Positions 7,900 through 16,152 of a DNA stretch of 37,687 bases are shown one piece after another (the stretch's first letter is position 1; each line of letters opens with the position of its first letter). This DNA comes from Clostridia bacterium (GTDB lineage Bacteria > Bacillota > Clostridia > Oscillospirales > CAG-272). The stretch is taken from assembly GCA_017456895.1 (NCBI GenBank), contig JAFTIN010000050.1, positions 1 through 37,687 on the forward strand, in the 5' to 3' direction. A program made the translations under genes and the position numbers. The notes below the pieces were generated by a model that was given only the letters and a program-made list of their open reading frames with translations, was not told where the DNA came from and did no database searches.

Positions 7900-7920
7900 C
7901 CTTCAAATGTTTCAAATATG

Positions 7921-7964
7921 TAAAAATACCTGCAGAATGGATAAAAACATCGTTCTGCAGGTAT
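7921..7964 (-). terminator. Terminator after the TlpA-like lipoprotein gene
   Basis: A perfect 12-bp stem (ATACCTGCAGAA with TTCTGCAGGTAT) is followed on the minus strand by a run of Ts. Confidence 0.85.
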
Positions 7965-7973
7965 ATTTATTCA

Positions 7974-8897
7974 TTAATTGGCTCTGTAGGGAGTTCCGTC
8001 ATAGGAGTCGGAGACGTAGTATTCAAATATCTCGTTCCAAGCGGAAACAGAGGTTATAGCACCGGAGTGAATATAAGAGATAACGCCGTATCTGTCAATT
8101 ATTACAGTTGTGGGATATCCGCCCGCCGGGAAACGCGACATAGAAACCGCAGACTGAGAATTGACCTTAAACAGCGGCATATCAAGCGTGAGCTTTTTAT
8201 CCCCCTCAAACTTTTTCACGGTGGAGACAGAATCAACGTCGTTGACGGCGAGGATCTCGATCTGATCCTTGTAGTTGTTATATGCGGTATTGAGCGCGGG
8301 GAACTCCATAACACAATATCCGCAGTTGTAGAACCAGAAGTTGATCATGACCATCTTCTTATCCTTAAGAAGCTCGGCAAGCTCGTATACGTTGCCGTCA
8401 ACGTCCGAGAGAATAAAATTGGCAACAGGAGAGTTGATCTTATATGATCTGGGAGTGTATGCGCTCCTAAACTCGAGAGCCACGGTCACCTTAGGTGAGG
8501 TGAGGGCATATCTTTCTTCAGGGGTATTTCCCGAAAGGGCGGTATAAACCTCGGGATATCCGGCAACCTGAACAGAATAGGTCTTATCGGGCTCGAGGGT
8601 GAACGTGACCTTTCCCTCTCCGTCTGTCTCAAGAGGCGCCGTGCAAACGTTATAGTCCTGCTCACCATCCTCATGCGCGTATACGGTAACGCCGGAGAGA
8701 GGCTTGCCGAGAGGGTTAGTTACCGTAATGGTGTAAACGCCGGGTATCGCCTCCTCAGAGGAGTCTCCCGAGTTATTGGTGTCGTTATTACCCTGCTCAT
8801 TGTTCTCATTACTGGGCTTATCATCTGTGCAGGCAGCTACAGAAAGCGCGAGCGACAGCACGAGAAGGAGAAGGAGCATTTTTTTAATAAGCTTCAT
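7974..8897 (-). CDS. Lipoprotein with Ig-like and TlpA/ResA-type thioredoxin domains
   Basis: This is a 307-aa surface lipoprotein. A signal peptide ends in a lipobox with C23 (LSVAAC). A low-complexity Asn/Gly/Glu linker runs to about residue 52, and then a carboxypeptidase-regulatory-like beta domain (about 53-145) with the typical NPLGKPLSGVTVYA. A thioredoxin-fold domain fills 150-307, with the redox pair C192/C195 in FWFYNCGYC and a cis-proline (GYPTT) further on. It may reduce or isomerise disulfides outside the membrane, but the partner is not known. It is the last gene of the DUF1846-SDR-lipoprotein operon, 42 bp after the SDR gene, and is followed by a strong terminator. Confidence 0.85.
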   Translation of the reverse strand: MKLIKKMLLLLLVLSLALSVAACTDDKPSNENNEQGNNDTNNSGDSSEEAIPGVYTITVTNPLGKPLSGVTVYAHEDGEQDYNVCTAPLETDGEGKVTFTLEPDKTYSVQVAGYPEVYTALSGNTPEERYALTSPKVTVALEFRSAYTPRSYKINSPVANFILSDVDGNVYELAELLKDKKMVMINFWFYNCGYCVMEFPALNTAYNNYKDQIEILAVNDVDSVSTVKKFEGDKKLTLDMPLFKVNSQSAVSMSRFPAGGYPTTVIIDRYGVISYIHSGAITSVSAWNEIFEYYVSDSYDGTPYRAN

Positions 8898-8939
8898 ATT
8901 TTTTCACTTTCGTAATTATTATTTTCTGTTTTTTCTGAG

Positions 8940-9842
8940 TTAGTTCGCGGCAGTTTTTGTATTTTTCTTTACTTTTTCATATACCTCATTCGAGATGTCC
9001 GCTATACGAAGGCTTTCTTCGGTGCTACAGGTACGAAGCTTTTTCTTATTCGGAAGCCCCCAAATATCAAAAACTCGCGGACCGTACCAGGTGTGATACT
9101 CGGTCTTTTCAAACAGACCTTTCACGATAGAGAGCGCGGCCTTTTCCGCACTCATAAAGATGACCTTCATCGGATACTTGATGATGGCAAAAATCAACCT
9201 TGGGTAATGCGAGGTAATGTTGGTAAATGTAATACCGGGATGTGTGACCGCAAGTGACACATCTGTCTCGTCCTTGAAGAGCTCGTAAAGCGAGAACATA
9301 AGATACCTCTTTGAGTTACCGTATACCTTAGAGGCCTTTTTAACCCCCGAGAAGTCAACGTCCGACTCATCTATGTGCGAGTAGTTATGCGCAATACTGC
9401 CAACGATAACCACTCTGCCCTGCCTCTGTCTCAAGGTAGGAAGGAGTTCTCTTATCATATAGTAGGGCGAGGCAAAATTGATGGTGAACACGTTGTCATA
9501 TCCGCTGTTTGAGGTACAGCGAGGTATGCTATATGCGCCTGCGTTATGGATCAAGTAATCAGGCCGGATACCCTTAAGCTGCTCGGTAGCAGACTCCACA
9601 GAGTAAATGTCAACGAGATCAAGCGAGATGATATCTACCTCTACTCCCGGAAACTCTGTTTCAAGCGCAGCCTTATTAGCCTCGGACCTTGCTCTGTTGC
9701 GGTCAAGGAGAATAAGCCTTGCACCAAGCGAGGCAAGATAACGGCAGATATGCTTTCCGAGGCCTCCGGTCGATCCCGATATGGCGACCGTCTTGCCCTG
9801 AAGGGAGTGGGTGTTCTTAATTAACCATTTATCGTATCTCAT
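8940..9842 (-). CDS. Short-chain dehydrogenase/reductase (SDR family)
   Basis: This 300-aa NAD(P)-dependent oxidoreductase has a Rossmann fold. The nucleotide-binding motif SGSTGGLGK spans 22-30, the NAG motif is at 100-102, and the catalytic triad is S149, Y174 and K178 (YGNSK). The length and the PGITFTNI segment resemble the retinol-dehydrogenase/WW-oxidoreductase-like branch acting on lipophilic alcohols or ketones; that substrate class is inference. It starts only 2 bp after the DUF1846 stop codon and has no clear ribosome-binding site of its own, so translation is probably coupled. Confidence 0.85.
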   Translation of the reverse strand: MRYDKWLIKNTHSLQGKTVAISGSTGGLGKHICRYLASLGARLILLDRNRARSEANKAALETEFPGVEVDIISLDLVDIYSVESATEQLKGIRPDYLIHNAGAYSIPRCTSNSGYDNVFTINFASPYYMIRELLPTLRQRQGRVVIVGSIAHNYSHIDESDVDFSGVKKASKVYGNSKRYLMFSLYELFKDETDVSLAVTHPGITFTNITSHYPRLIFAIIKYPMKVIFMSAEKAALSIVKGLFEKTEYHTWYGPRVFDIWGLPNKKKLRTCSTEESLRIADISNEVYEKVKKNTKTAAN

Positions 9843-9844
9843 AA

Positions 9845-11332
9845 TTATTTGTGGAAGAGCTTCTTTGTCTGATACTTAGGCTCGCAGGAGAGCTGCATTC
9901 CGAGCTTTCTGAAGGTAGAGGCGTCTATTTCGGAGAGAATAACCGTGGAATGTACCTCAGCGTGCTTAAGACACGGGAGAGCCTTCATAGCGAGGGCGGC
10001 GCTTTCGGACTCAACAGCGGTAATGGCAAGCGCAATAAGAACCTCATCCGTATGGAGTCTGGGGTTATGGTTGCCGAGATGGTCTGTTTTAAGCACTTGA
10101 ATAGGAGCCAAAATGTCAGGAGAGATTATGTCCTCGTCCTTATCGATACCTGCGACGGCCTTAAGAGCGTTAAGAAGTGCGGCAGAGGAAGCTCCGAGCA
10201 GGGCCGATGTCTTACCGGTTACAATTCTGCCGTCGTTAAGCTCAATAGCAACAGCAGGTGCAGCCGTCTCTTCAGACTTTCTTACTGCAACGTCGACCAC
10301 GGGACGATCTACAGAAGGCGAACAGGCGAGCTTACGCATAAGAAGCTCTATCTTCTCTATCTCTGTCTCGGCTCCTCCGTCCTTTCTCATACGGCAAAGC
10401 GCGTTATAATATCTGCGGATTATCTCCTGTTTTGCAGCATTGGATACCGCTTCATCATCGAAGATGCAATTTCCGACCATATTAACACCCATATCAGTCG
10501 GAGACTTATAAGGACACTCGCCGAGTATCTTCTCAAGCATTGAGCGAAGCACGGGAAATACTTCCACGTCACGGTTGTAGTTGACAGCGGTGACACCGTA
10601 TGCCTCGAGATGGAACGGGTCGATCATATTTACGTCTGCAAGATCTGCGGTGGCAGCCTCATAGGCAAGGTTAACCGGGTGACCTAAAGGAATATTCCAT
10701 ATAGGAAACGTCTCAAACTTGGCGTATCCGGATTTCTGTCCTTTTTTGCTATCATGATAGATCTGACTTAGACAGGTTGCCATTTTGCCCGATCCCGGGC
10801 CGGGAGCAGTAACGAAAACGACGGGACGGCTGGTCTCTACGTACTCATTGAGACCAAAGCCCTCATCGGAAACTATCTTAGGTATATTGTGAGGATAACC
10901 GTCTATAGCAAAGTGCTTGTACACCTTGATTCCGAGGTTTTCAAGCTTAAGCTTGAAGGATTGCGCTGCGGGAGTATCTGAAAATCTTGTCATAACAACC
11001 GCGCTGACATACAGACCGTAGCCACGAAAGGCGTCGATAAGGCGGAGCACATCGAGATCGTACGTGATGCCGAGATCTCCCCTGACCTTGTTCTTCTCAA
11101 TATCTGCAGTGTTTATCGCGATGATGACCTCTGCCTCATCCTTCAGCTCTATAAGCATTCTTATCTTACTGTCGGGCTCAAAGCCGGGGAGCACTCTTGA
11201 TGCATGGAAGTCATCAAAAAGCTTGCCGCCAAACTCTATGTACAGCTTCTCACCAAAAAGAGATATCCTCTCTTTGATGTACTGGGATTGAAGTTTAAGA
11301 TACTTATCATTATCAAAACCACGGATAAACAT
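9845..11332 (-). CDS. DUF1846 family protein
   Basis: This 495-aa protein matches the DUF1846 family in its start ([19 protein letters not shown]) and in the glycine-rich [20 protein letters not shown] segment, which resembles a nucleotide-binding loop. Family length is about 500. The family is widespread in anaerobic and lactic Firmicutes and has no settled function. The ATG at 11332 fits the family N-terminus better than a TTG ten codons upstream. It heads an operon with SDR and TlpA-like lipoprotein genes and has its own promoter at 11391-11419. No membrane segment is seen. Confidence 0.88.
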   Translation of the reverse strand: MFIRGFDNDKYLKLQSQYIKERISLFGEKLYIEFGGKLFDDFHASRVLPGFEPDSKIRMLIELKDEAEVIIAINTADIEKNKVRGDLGITYDLDVLRLIDAFRGYGLYVSAVVMTRFSDTPAAQSFKLKLENLGIKVYKHFAIDGYPHNIPKIVSDEGFGLNEYVETSRPVVFVTAPGPGSGKMATCLSQIYHDSKKGQKSGYAKFETFPIWNIPLGHPVNLAYEAATADLADVNMIDPFHLEAYGVTAVNYNRDVEVFPVLRSMLEKILGECPYKSPTDMGVNMVGNCIFDDEAVSNAAKQEIIRRYYNALCRMRKDGGAETEIEKIELLMRKLACSPSVDRPVVDVAVRKSEETAAPAVAIELNDGRIVTGKTSALLGASSAALLNALKAVAGIDKDEDIISPDILAPIQVLKTDHLGNHNPRLHTDEVLIALAITAVESESAALAMKALPCLKHAEVHSTVILSEIDASTFRKLGMQLSCEPKYQTKKLFHK

Positions 11333-11390
11333 TTTCTCACACCGCCTCTCTTTTTTGCGCAAAAAAACACTACGCCATTTTACAGATAAT

Positions 11391-11419
11391 ATTGTATCAC
11401 AGATCCGTATTTATTTCAA
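11391..11419 (-). promoter_or_regulatory. Sigma-A promoter of the DUF1846 operon
   Basis: On the minus strand, TTGAAA (11419-11414), 17 bp, then TACAAT (11396-11391), about 59 bp before the start codon. Confidence 0.65.
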
Positions 11420-11523
11420 GAGAAGATAATAATTTACGCCCCGAAATATTTAACAAAAAATAAAATATTTTTCGTGTATTATCTCTAAAATTATGGACAA
11501 TATTTTAATTTTGTTCATTCGTC

Positions 11524-11552
11524 TTGCAATTCAGCCTGTTTGATGATAGAAT
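11524..11552 (+). promoter_or_regulatory. Sigma-A promoter of the CPBP/GH2 operon
   Basis: TTGCAA (11524-11529), 17 bp, then TAGAAT (11547-11552). The AAGGAGG ribosome-binding site precedes the ATG at 11584. Confidence 0.65.
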
Positions 11553-11583
11553 TAAAGTAGCATGAAAACCCTAAGGAGGAAAA

Positions 11584-12651
11584 ATGAACGGCTCATACTA
11601 CGGTTATGAAAGCGTTACTATAGAAACGCCCGAAGAAAGAGAAATCAAGAAGAGAAAGCAGAGGCGCCTTTTCTCAAGAGTGTTTCTGGCCCTATTCCTA
11701 TATCTTGTAGTCTCGCAGGTGGCATCGACCGCCGTGTATACGGTGGCATCCGTAATCATGCAACCTGAGAAATACATTGCTTTTGCCGAAAGCTACTTCT
11801 GGTCGGTGATCGTAAGCTGCGCTGCGCAGTATCTCATCGCCTTTCCTGTCTTTCTCATCGCCCTTTTGGGAACGAAAAAGGCATCAGCAAAGGAAAAAAG
11901 CAAGCTCACAGTAAAAGAGTTTCTCCTGTTCTTCTTCATCAGCGAGGCTCTGATGCTCATAGGCAATATAATCGGAAATATTCTCAACTCCGTGATAGGC
12001 TCTCTCATAGGGGGTGTGCCGGAGAATGAGATATCCAATATCATCAGCGAGATACCCGAGTGGCTTATCTTCATACTCATGGTGATCCTTGCTCCGATCG
12101 TTGAGGAACTGATCTGCAGAAAGCTTGTTATCGACAGGCTGTCAGTATACGGAGACCATATTGCGATAATCTTTTCCGCAGTTGCCTTCGGACTTTTGCA
12201 CGGAAATCTCTATCAATTCTTCTACGCGGCCCTGCTCGGTGCTCTGCTCGGCTACGTATACGCAAGGACGAGGGACGTAAAATACACTATTCTGCTACAC
12301 ATGATAATCAATTTTATGGGCTCGATAGTCGCGCTTCCCATTGAGAAGGCTATGTACACCTTCTACGAGCTGTACGATCTGTTACTTGCCGGTGAAAGCG
12401 TAAATATTCTCGCGCTTATGGCAAACGGAGCAATCCTACTGATATACGAGAATCTGCAGTACGGCATGCTCATCGGAGGTATTTACGCTCTGGTGAATAT
12501 GTGGAAAAAGAAAAAGATACTCGTAAACCGTGACAAAGAGATCTTCCTGCCCGACTCGGAAATAGTTAAGGGCGGTATATTAAATGTCGGTTCAATACTC
12601 TTTATCCTGCTGTGCGCAGTATTTATGTTTTTAAATATCTTCTTTACCTGA
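11584..12651 (+). CDS. CPBP family intramembrane glutamic protease
   Basis: This 355-aa membrane protein belongs to the CPBP/ABI group (Rce1-like) of intramembrane proteases. About eight membrane segments are seen. The active-site motifs are all present: E174-E175 and R179 in VEELICRK, H206 in LLHGN, and H239 with N243 in LLHMIINF. In bacteria these enzymes act in bacteriocin maturation or self-immunity and in surface protein processing; the substrate here is unknown. A cytosolic N-terminal stretch of about 30 residues is basic. The GH2 gene follows after only 5 bp, so the two form one operon, although no functional link is obvious. Confidence 0.88.
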   Translation: MNGSYYGYESVTIETPEEREIKKRKQRRLFSRVFLALFLYLVVSQVASTAVYTVASVIMQPEKYIAFAESYFWSVIVSCAAQYLIAFPVFLIALLGTKKASAKEKSKLTVKEFLLFFFISEALMLIGNIIGNILNSVIGSLIGGVPENEISNIISEIPEWLIFILMVILAPIVEELICRKLVIDRLSVYGDHIAIIFSAVAFGLLHGNLYQFFYAALLGALLGYVYARTRDVKYTILLHMIINFMGSIVALPIEKAMYTFYELYDLLLAGESVNILALMANGAILLIYENLQYGMLIGGIYALVNMWKKKKILVNRDKEIFLPDSEIVKGGILNVGSILFILLCAVFMFLNIFFT

Positions 12652-12656
12652 GGTGA

Positions 12657-14369
12657 ATGATGGCTAAGCTCACAACCCCATATATAGAAAAAATGGACAG
12701 GACCTGTCCTCACTCATACCACCCGACACCGCAGTTTATGCGCAAGGGCTATCTATCGCTCAACGGTGAATGGGACTTCGCCTTGACAGAGTCGGAGAAC
12801 ACCCCGGAATATAACGAAAAAATCCTCGTTCCTTTCTGTCCTGAGAGCCCCCTTTCCGGAATAGAGCGCGCGGTGCTTCCCTGCCACGTGATGCACTATC
12901 GCAAGCTATTCTCTGTGCCCGAAGAATTAATGGGAGGCAGAGTCGTTCTTCACCTCGGAGCGGTGGATCAGGTGTCCATTATATCCTTTAACGGATATAA
13001 GCTCGGCGAGAACGAGGGAGGATATATTCCCTTCTCCTTCGACGTGACTGATCTGATACAAGACGGTGAAAACGAACTCACCGTAATTGCAAAGGACGGC
13101 CTCGATCACAAGTATCCTTATGGAAAGCAGAAGTATAAAAGGGGAGGAATGTGGTATACTCCGGTAAGCGGAATATGGCAGAGCGTTTGGCTCGAGGCTA
13201 CACCTAAAATCTACGTTAAGGATATAAAAATAACTCCCTATGAAAAGGGAGTTAGGATAGCCGTAACAGGCGGTGAGGAGCATAAAAGGATAACGCTCAC
13301 CGATAGCGGCGAGGTATTCGAGTTTGACGGAAATATCGGATATATCGAGCCAAGCGACGTAAGACTTTGGACTCCCGAGACTCCCGAGCTCTACCCCTTC
13401 ACGCTTGAATGCGGAGAGGACCTCATCGAAAGCTACTTTGCAATAAGATGGATAGACGTAAGAGAGGTAAACGGCGTAAATAGAATATGCCTTAACGGCA
13501 AGCCCTACCTCTTCAACGGTCTGCTCGACCAGGGCTATTATCCCGACGGAATATTTATGCCGGCGACCGAGGACGGATATATCGACGATATAAAAATGGC
13601 AAAGTCTCTCGGTTTCAATATGCTCAGAAAGCATATCAAGATAGAGCCGATGATATTCTACTACCTGTGCGATAAAATGGGCATAGCAGTCTTCCAGGAT
13701 ATGGTCAACAACGCGCACTACAGTTTCTTCAAAGATACAGTTCTGCCGACTGTAAGCACGAATATTCTCCAAAGGCTGCCCGACGGGCTCTTCAATGGGA
13801 ATAAGGAAAGCCGAGCTATCTTTGAATGCCATGCATACAAGACGCTCGACCACCTCTACAATGTTCCCTCAATCGTGTACTACACGGTGTTCAACGAGGG
13901 TTGGGGTCAGTTCTGTGCAGACGATATGTACGATAAGGTCAGAGGCTATGATTCAACGAGAATTATAGATACCACCTCCGGTTGGTTCAGAAGGCAGAAG
14001 AGCGACGTTGACTCAAGGCACATCTACTTCCGTCCCTTAAGGCCAAAGCATCTTGACGGACGCCCCTTGGTCATCTCTGAGTTTGGCGGATACGCGCACG
14101 GAGTAAGCGGCCACACCTACGGTGACGACGTCTACGGCTACCGCGTAATGAGGGAGCAAAGCGAGTATGAGGACGCGGTATGCAAGCTGTACGAAACCGA
14201 GGTAAAGGATCTCGTAAGGGCGGGTGCATCAGCCTTTGTATACACGCAGGTATCGGATGTTGAGGATGAGATAAACGGCTTCTATACCTACGATAGACGG
14301 ATCATAAAGATCAACGCAGACAGGCTCAAAAAAATCAATAACGAACTTAGCAAAATTAGCAATTTATAA
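12657..14369 (+). CDS. Glycoside hydrolase family 2 protein (beta-galactosidase/glucuronidase-like)
   Basis: This 570-aa enzyme is a retaining beta-glycosidase of GH2. A sugar-binding jelly-roll domain (about 25-185, with LNGEWDF and a GGMWYTPVSGIWQSVWLE block), a short Ig-like domain (about 186-270) and a TIM barrel follow. The acid/base residue is E414 in the NE pair of VFNEGWGQF, and the nucleophile is E475 in ISEFGGY. It has no signal peptide, so it acts on sugars already imported. At 570 aa it is close to the shorter beta-glucuronidase-like members; exact specificity cannot be read. A second ATG directly follows the first. Its 3' end overlaps the convergent ddh gene by 6 bp. Confidence 0.87.
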   Translation: MMAKLTTPYIEKMDRTCPHSYHPTPQFMRKGYLSLNGEWDFALTESENTPEYNEKILVPFCPESPLSGIERAVLPCHVMHYRKLFSVPEELMGGRVVLHLGAVDQVSIISFNGYKLGENEGGYIPFSFDVTDLIQDGENELTVIAKDGLDHKYPYGKQKYKRGGMWYTPVSGIWQSVWLEATPKIYVKDIKITPYEKGVRIAVTGGEEHKRITLTDSGEVFEFDGNIGYIEPSDVRLWTPETPELYPFTLECGEDLIESYFAIRWIDVREVNGVNRICLNGKPYLFNGLLDQGYYPDGIFMPATEDGYIDDIKMAKSLGFNMLRKHIKIEPMIFYYLCDKMGIAVFQDMVNNAHYSFFKDTVLPTVSTNILQRLPDGLFNGNKESRAIFECHAYKTLDHLYNVPSIVYYTVFNEGWGQFCADDMYDKVRGYDSTRIIDTTSGWFRRQKSDVDSRHIYFRPLRPKHLDGRPLVISEFGGYAHGVSGHTYGDDVYGYRVMREQSEYEDAVCKLYETEVKDLVRAGASAFVYTQVSDVEDEINGFYTYDRRIIKINADRLKKINNELSKISNL

Positions 14370-15332
14370 ATAACTATTTACATTTTCGCAGATTACAGGG
14401 GCGAAATAGGACGGCGGTATATCGAACACGGTATATACGCCGTTTCTGTTTTCACGCGCGAGTCTATATGCTGCGCGGCACGAAGCAAGCATTATAGAAG
14501 CGGTAAGATCGGGATTTGAGCCAATGTCAATATCGAGATATGCCCTATGCTTTACCTCGCCGTACCTTCCACTTGATCCAAGGGCATAAACACGGCCTCT
14601 GTGGGATGCGCTCTTATATTTTTTCAGTTCTTCTTTACTGATAAAATGAAGCTCCACCTCGTATCCTAAAAAGTAGTTTTCCATAGATAGGAGCTCATCT
14701 GTAATGCTATCCTCTCTTCCCTTTTCCGCAACAATGTAGCAGACTCGTCTGTGCCTCTCAGTCACCGAAAGCGGATGTGAAACAAGACTTGCAAGAGTCA
14801 GGGCATCCTCCCTCGGCACGGTATATTGTACGGCGTCAATAACACCGTCTATCCTCTTTATCGCCTCGGTGTGTCCCTGACTGACTCCTCTGCCCCAAAA
14901 TGTGTTCACGCTCGGTGAGGGGAGAAACGAGGAGAGATACAAGCGCATAAGAGAAAGAAATCCGGGATCCCATCCGAGCGCTATTACGCTCACCTTACCG
15001 GATGATGAGACGGCGCGATCGACACGCCTCTTATACTCGTTTATCATCAGGTGATTGTCGAAGGTATCAACGGTGTTAAAGCACTCTGCAAGGTGAGGTG
15101 TAATATCAGGGAGGTCGTGTGAGCTGCCGTAGCAGAGTGCGAGAACATCTATCCCATCTGCGTGGTAGTAAAGATCGTCAAATGAATATACAGAGCTGCC
15201 AAGTGAAACGACTTCCTCAGGCTTCCGTCTTGTGAATATCCCCTCAATTTCGACATCATCGTCCTTTAAGGCGGCCATTTCGAGTGCTCTGCCGAGATTT
15301 CCGTATCCTGCAATTCCAAGCCTGATACTCAT
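14364..15332 (-). CDS. ddh: Meso-diaminopimelate D-dehydrogenase
   Basis: This 322-aa NADPH-dependent enzyme converts tetrahydrodipicolinate directly to meso-diaminopimelate for lysine and peptidoglycan synthesis. The N-terminal GIAGYGNLGRA is the dinucleotide-binding loop. The family-specific blocks ALGWDPGFLSLMR and WGRGVSQGHTEAIKRIDGV are both present, and the length matches the usual 320-326. Its ATG lies directly after the tspO stop codon (TGAATG), so translation is probably coupled to tspO. It ends convergently with the GH2 gene without room for a terminator. Confidence 0.92.
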   Translation of the reverse strand: MSIRLGIAGYGNLGRALEMAALKDDDVEIEGIFTRRKPEEVVSLGSSVYSFDDLYYHADGIDVLALCYGSSHDLPDITPHLAECFNTVDTFDNHLMINEYKRRVDRAVSSSGKVSVIALGWDPGFLSLMRLYLSSFLPSPSVNTFWGRGVSQGHTEAIKRIDGVIDAVQYTVPREDALTLASLVSHPLSVTERHRRVCYIVAEKGREDSITDELLSMENYFLGYEVELHFISKEELKKYKSASHRGRVYALGSSGRYGEVKHRAYLDIDIGSNPDLTASIMLASCRAAYRLARENRNGVYTVFDIPPSYFAPVICENVNSYL

Positions 15333-15809
15333 TCAGTTAAGATAAGCGATAGCAAGATTTAGGTATCCCGCAAAGCATACCCAAGCGATATACGGAAGCA
15401 TAAGAATACCCGCCCACTTGTTGATGCGCCAGAACCTGACAGTTGTGATAACTATGATGGCAAGGAGAGCGAGAAGCCATATAAAGGCGATCTCAAATGC
15501 GCCGAGATTAAAGAATATTATCGACCAGAAGAAATTGAACGCGAGCTGAACAAAATACGGCTTAAAGGCCGCTGTGGTCGCCTCCTGCGACGAGGGTGTC
15601 TCAAGAGCAATATACGATGCAATTCCCATTAAAACGTAAAGTATGGACCAGACCACAGGAAAAAGCCATCCCGGAGGGGACAAGGGTGGCTGATCAAGGA
15701 CGGCAAAATCATCCATACTGCCCATAGTAAATAAGGCAGACAGCCCACCTACAAGAAGCGGTATGGCAATACAAATGATCAAGGACTTGTAGTTTATTTT
15801 CTTATTCAT
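15333..15809 (-). CDS. tspO: TspO/MBR family membrane protein
   Basis: This 158-aa protein of the tryptophan-rich sensory/translocator family has five membrane helices. The hallmark PPLSPPGWLFPVVWSILY is at about residues 37-54, and a W-rich third helix (FNFFWSIIFF) follows. Family members bind porphyrins and other hydrophobic ligands, though the bacterial role is unsettled. The ATG at 15809 is chosen because AAAGGAAG lies 9 nt upstream, whereas an in-frame GTG three codons earlier is too close to it. It is the first gene of a tspO-ddh operon. Confidence 0.9.
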   Translation of the reverse strand: MNKKINYKSLIICIAIPLLVGGLSALFTMGSMDDFAVLDQPPLSPPGWLFPVVWSILYVLMGIASYIALETPSSQEATTAAFKPYFVQLAFNFFWSIIFFNLGAFEIAFIWLLALLAIIVITTVRFWRINKWAGILMLPYIAWVCFAGYLNLAIAYLN

Positions 15810-15838
15810 AATGATCACTTCCTTTCTACTGTATTAAT

Positions 15839-15867
15839 ATTATTCCCCTTTTTCCCTTATTATGCAA
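15839..15867 (-). promoter_or_regulatory. Possible promoter of tspO-ddh
   Basis: On the minus strand, TTGCAT (15867-15862), 17 bp, then AATAAT (15844-15839). It touches the end of the upstream terminator, so position is plausible but the match is weak. Confidence 0.35.
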
Positions 15868-15895
15868 AAAGAGCAGGCTGCGAGGCCTGCTCTTT
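15866..15895 (-). terminator. Terminator upstream of tspO
   Basis: A perfect 11-bp stem (AAAGAGCAGGC with GCCTGCTCTTT) around a 6-nt loop has five Ts following on the minus strand. It would end transcripts coming from GH88 and the structured region. Confidence 0.85.
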
Positions 15896-16152
15896 CGTTA
15901 TGTAGTTAAAACAGAAATATCCGAAAACAGTATTTTTTCGAGATAGTTGCCACGTACTTCTACCCAGATAATCAAGCGAAAGCGTATCCGGGAGCTCGCT
16001 CACGAGGACGCTCGCGCAGATTGCTCCGCGGCTACTCGCCCGAAGGGAGAGTGTGTGCAAAGCACAAGAGCGGTCACGCTCTAAGCCGCATAGGAGTAAG
16101 CAATAGTTACCTATTGCGAGAGGTGACATACGGGGGAAAATATCCGAAAAAA
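15896..16152 (-). ncRNA. Structured non-coding region, candidate RNA (four-way junction)
   Basis: There is no credible gene between GH88 and the tspO terminator. Bases 16028-16089 fold into a closed cloverleaf. GCGGCT (16028-16033) pairs with AGCCGC (16084-16089) and encloses three back-to-back hairpins at 16034-16052, 16054-16066 and 16067-16082, with only two unpaired bases at the junction. A further perfect 7-bp hairpin lies at 16100-16117. Read on the minus strand, its loop is GTAA, a GNRA tetraloop, and the 16034-16052 arm can form a C(TTCG)G loop. Both are favourites of stable RNAs. Another hairpin lies at about 15921-15940, and ATATCCGAAAA occurs at both ends (15918, 16140). The class is unknown to me; it could also be a dispersed DNA repeat. 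The strand call is inferred from the loops and the terminator. Confidence 0.5.

Noticed and set aside
16028-16089. A tRNA gene, because of the cloverleaf-like fold.
   Set aside because: The arm and loop sizes are wrong for a tRNA, there is no T-loop TTCGA motif or anticodon loop, and no 7-bp acceptor.
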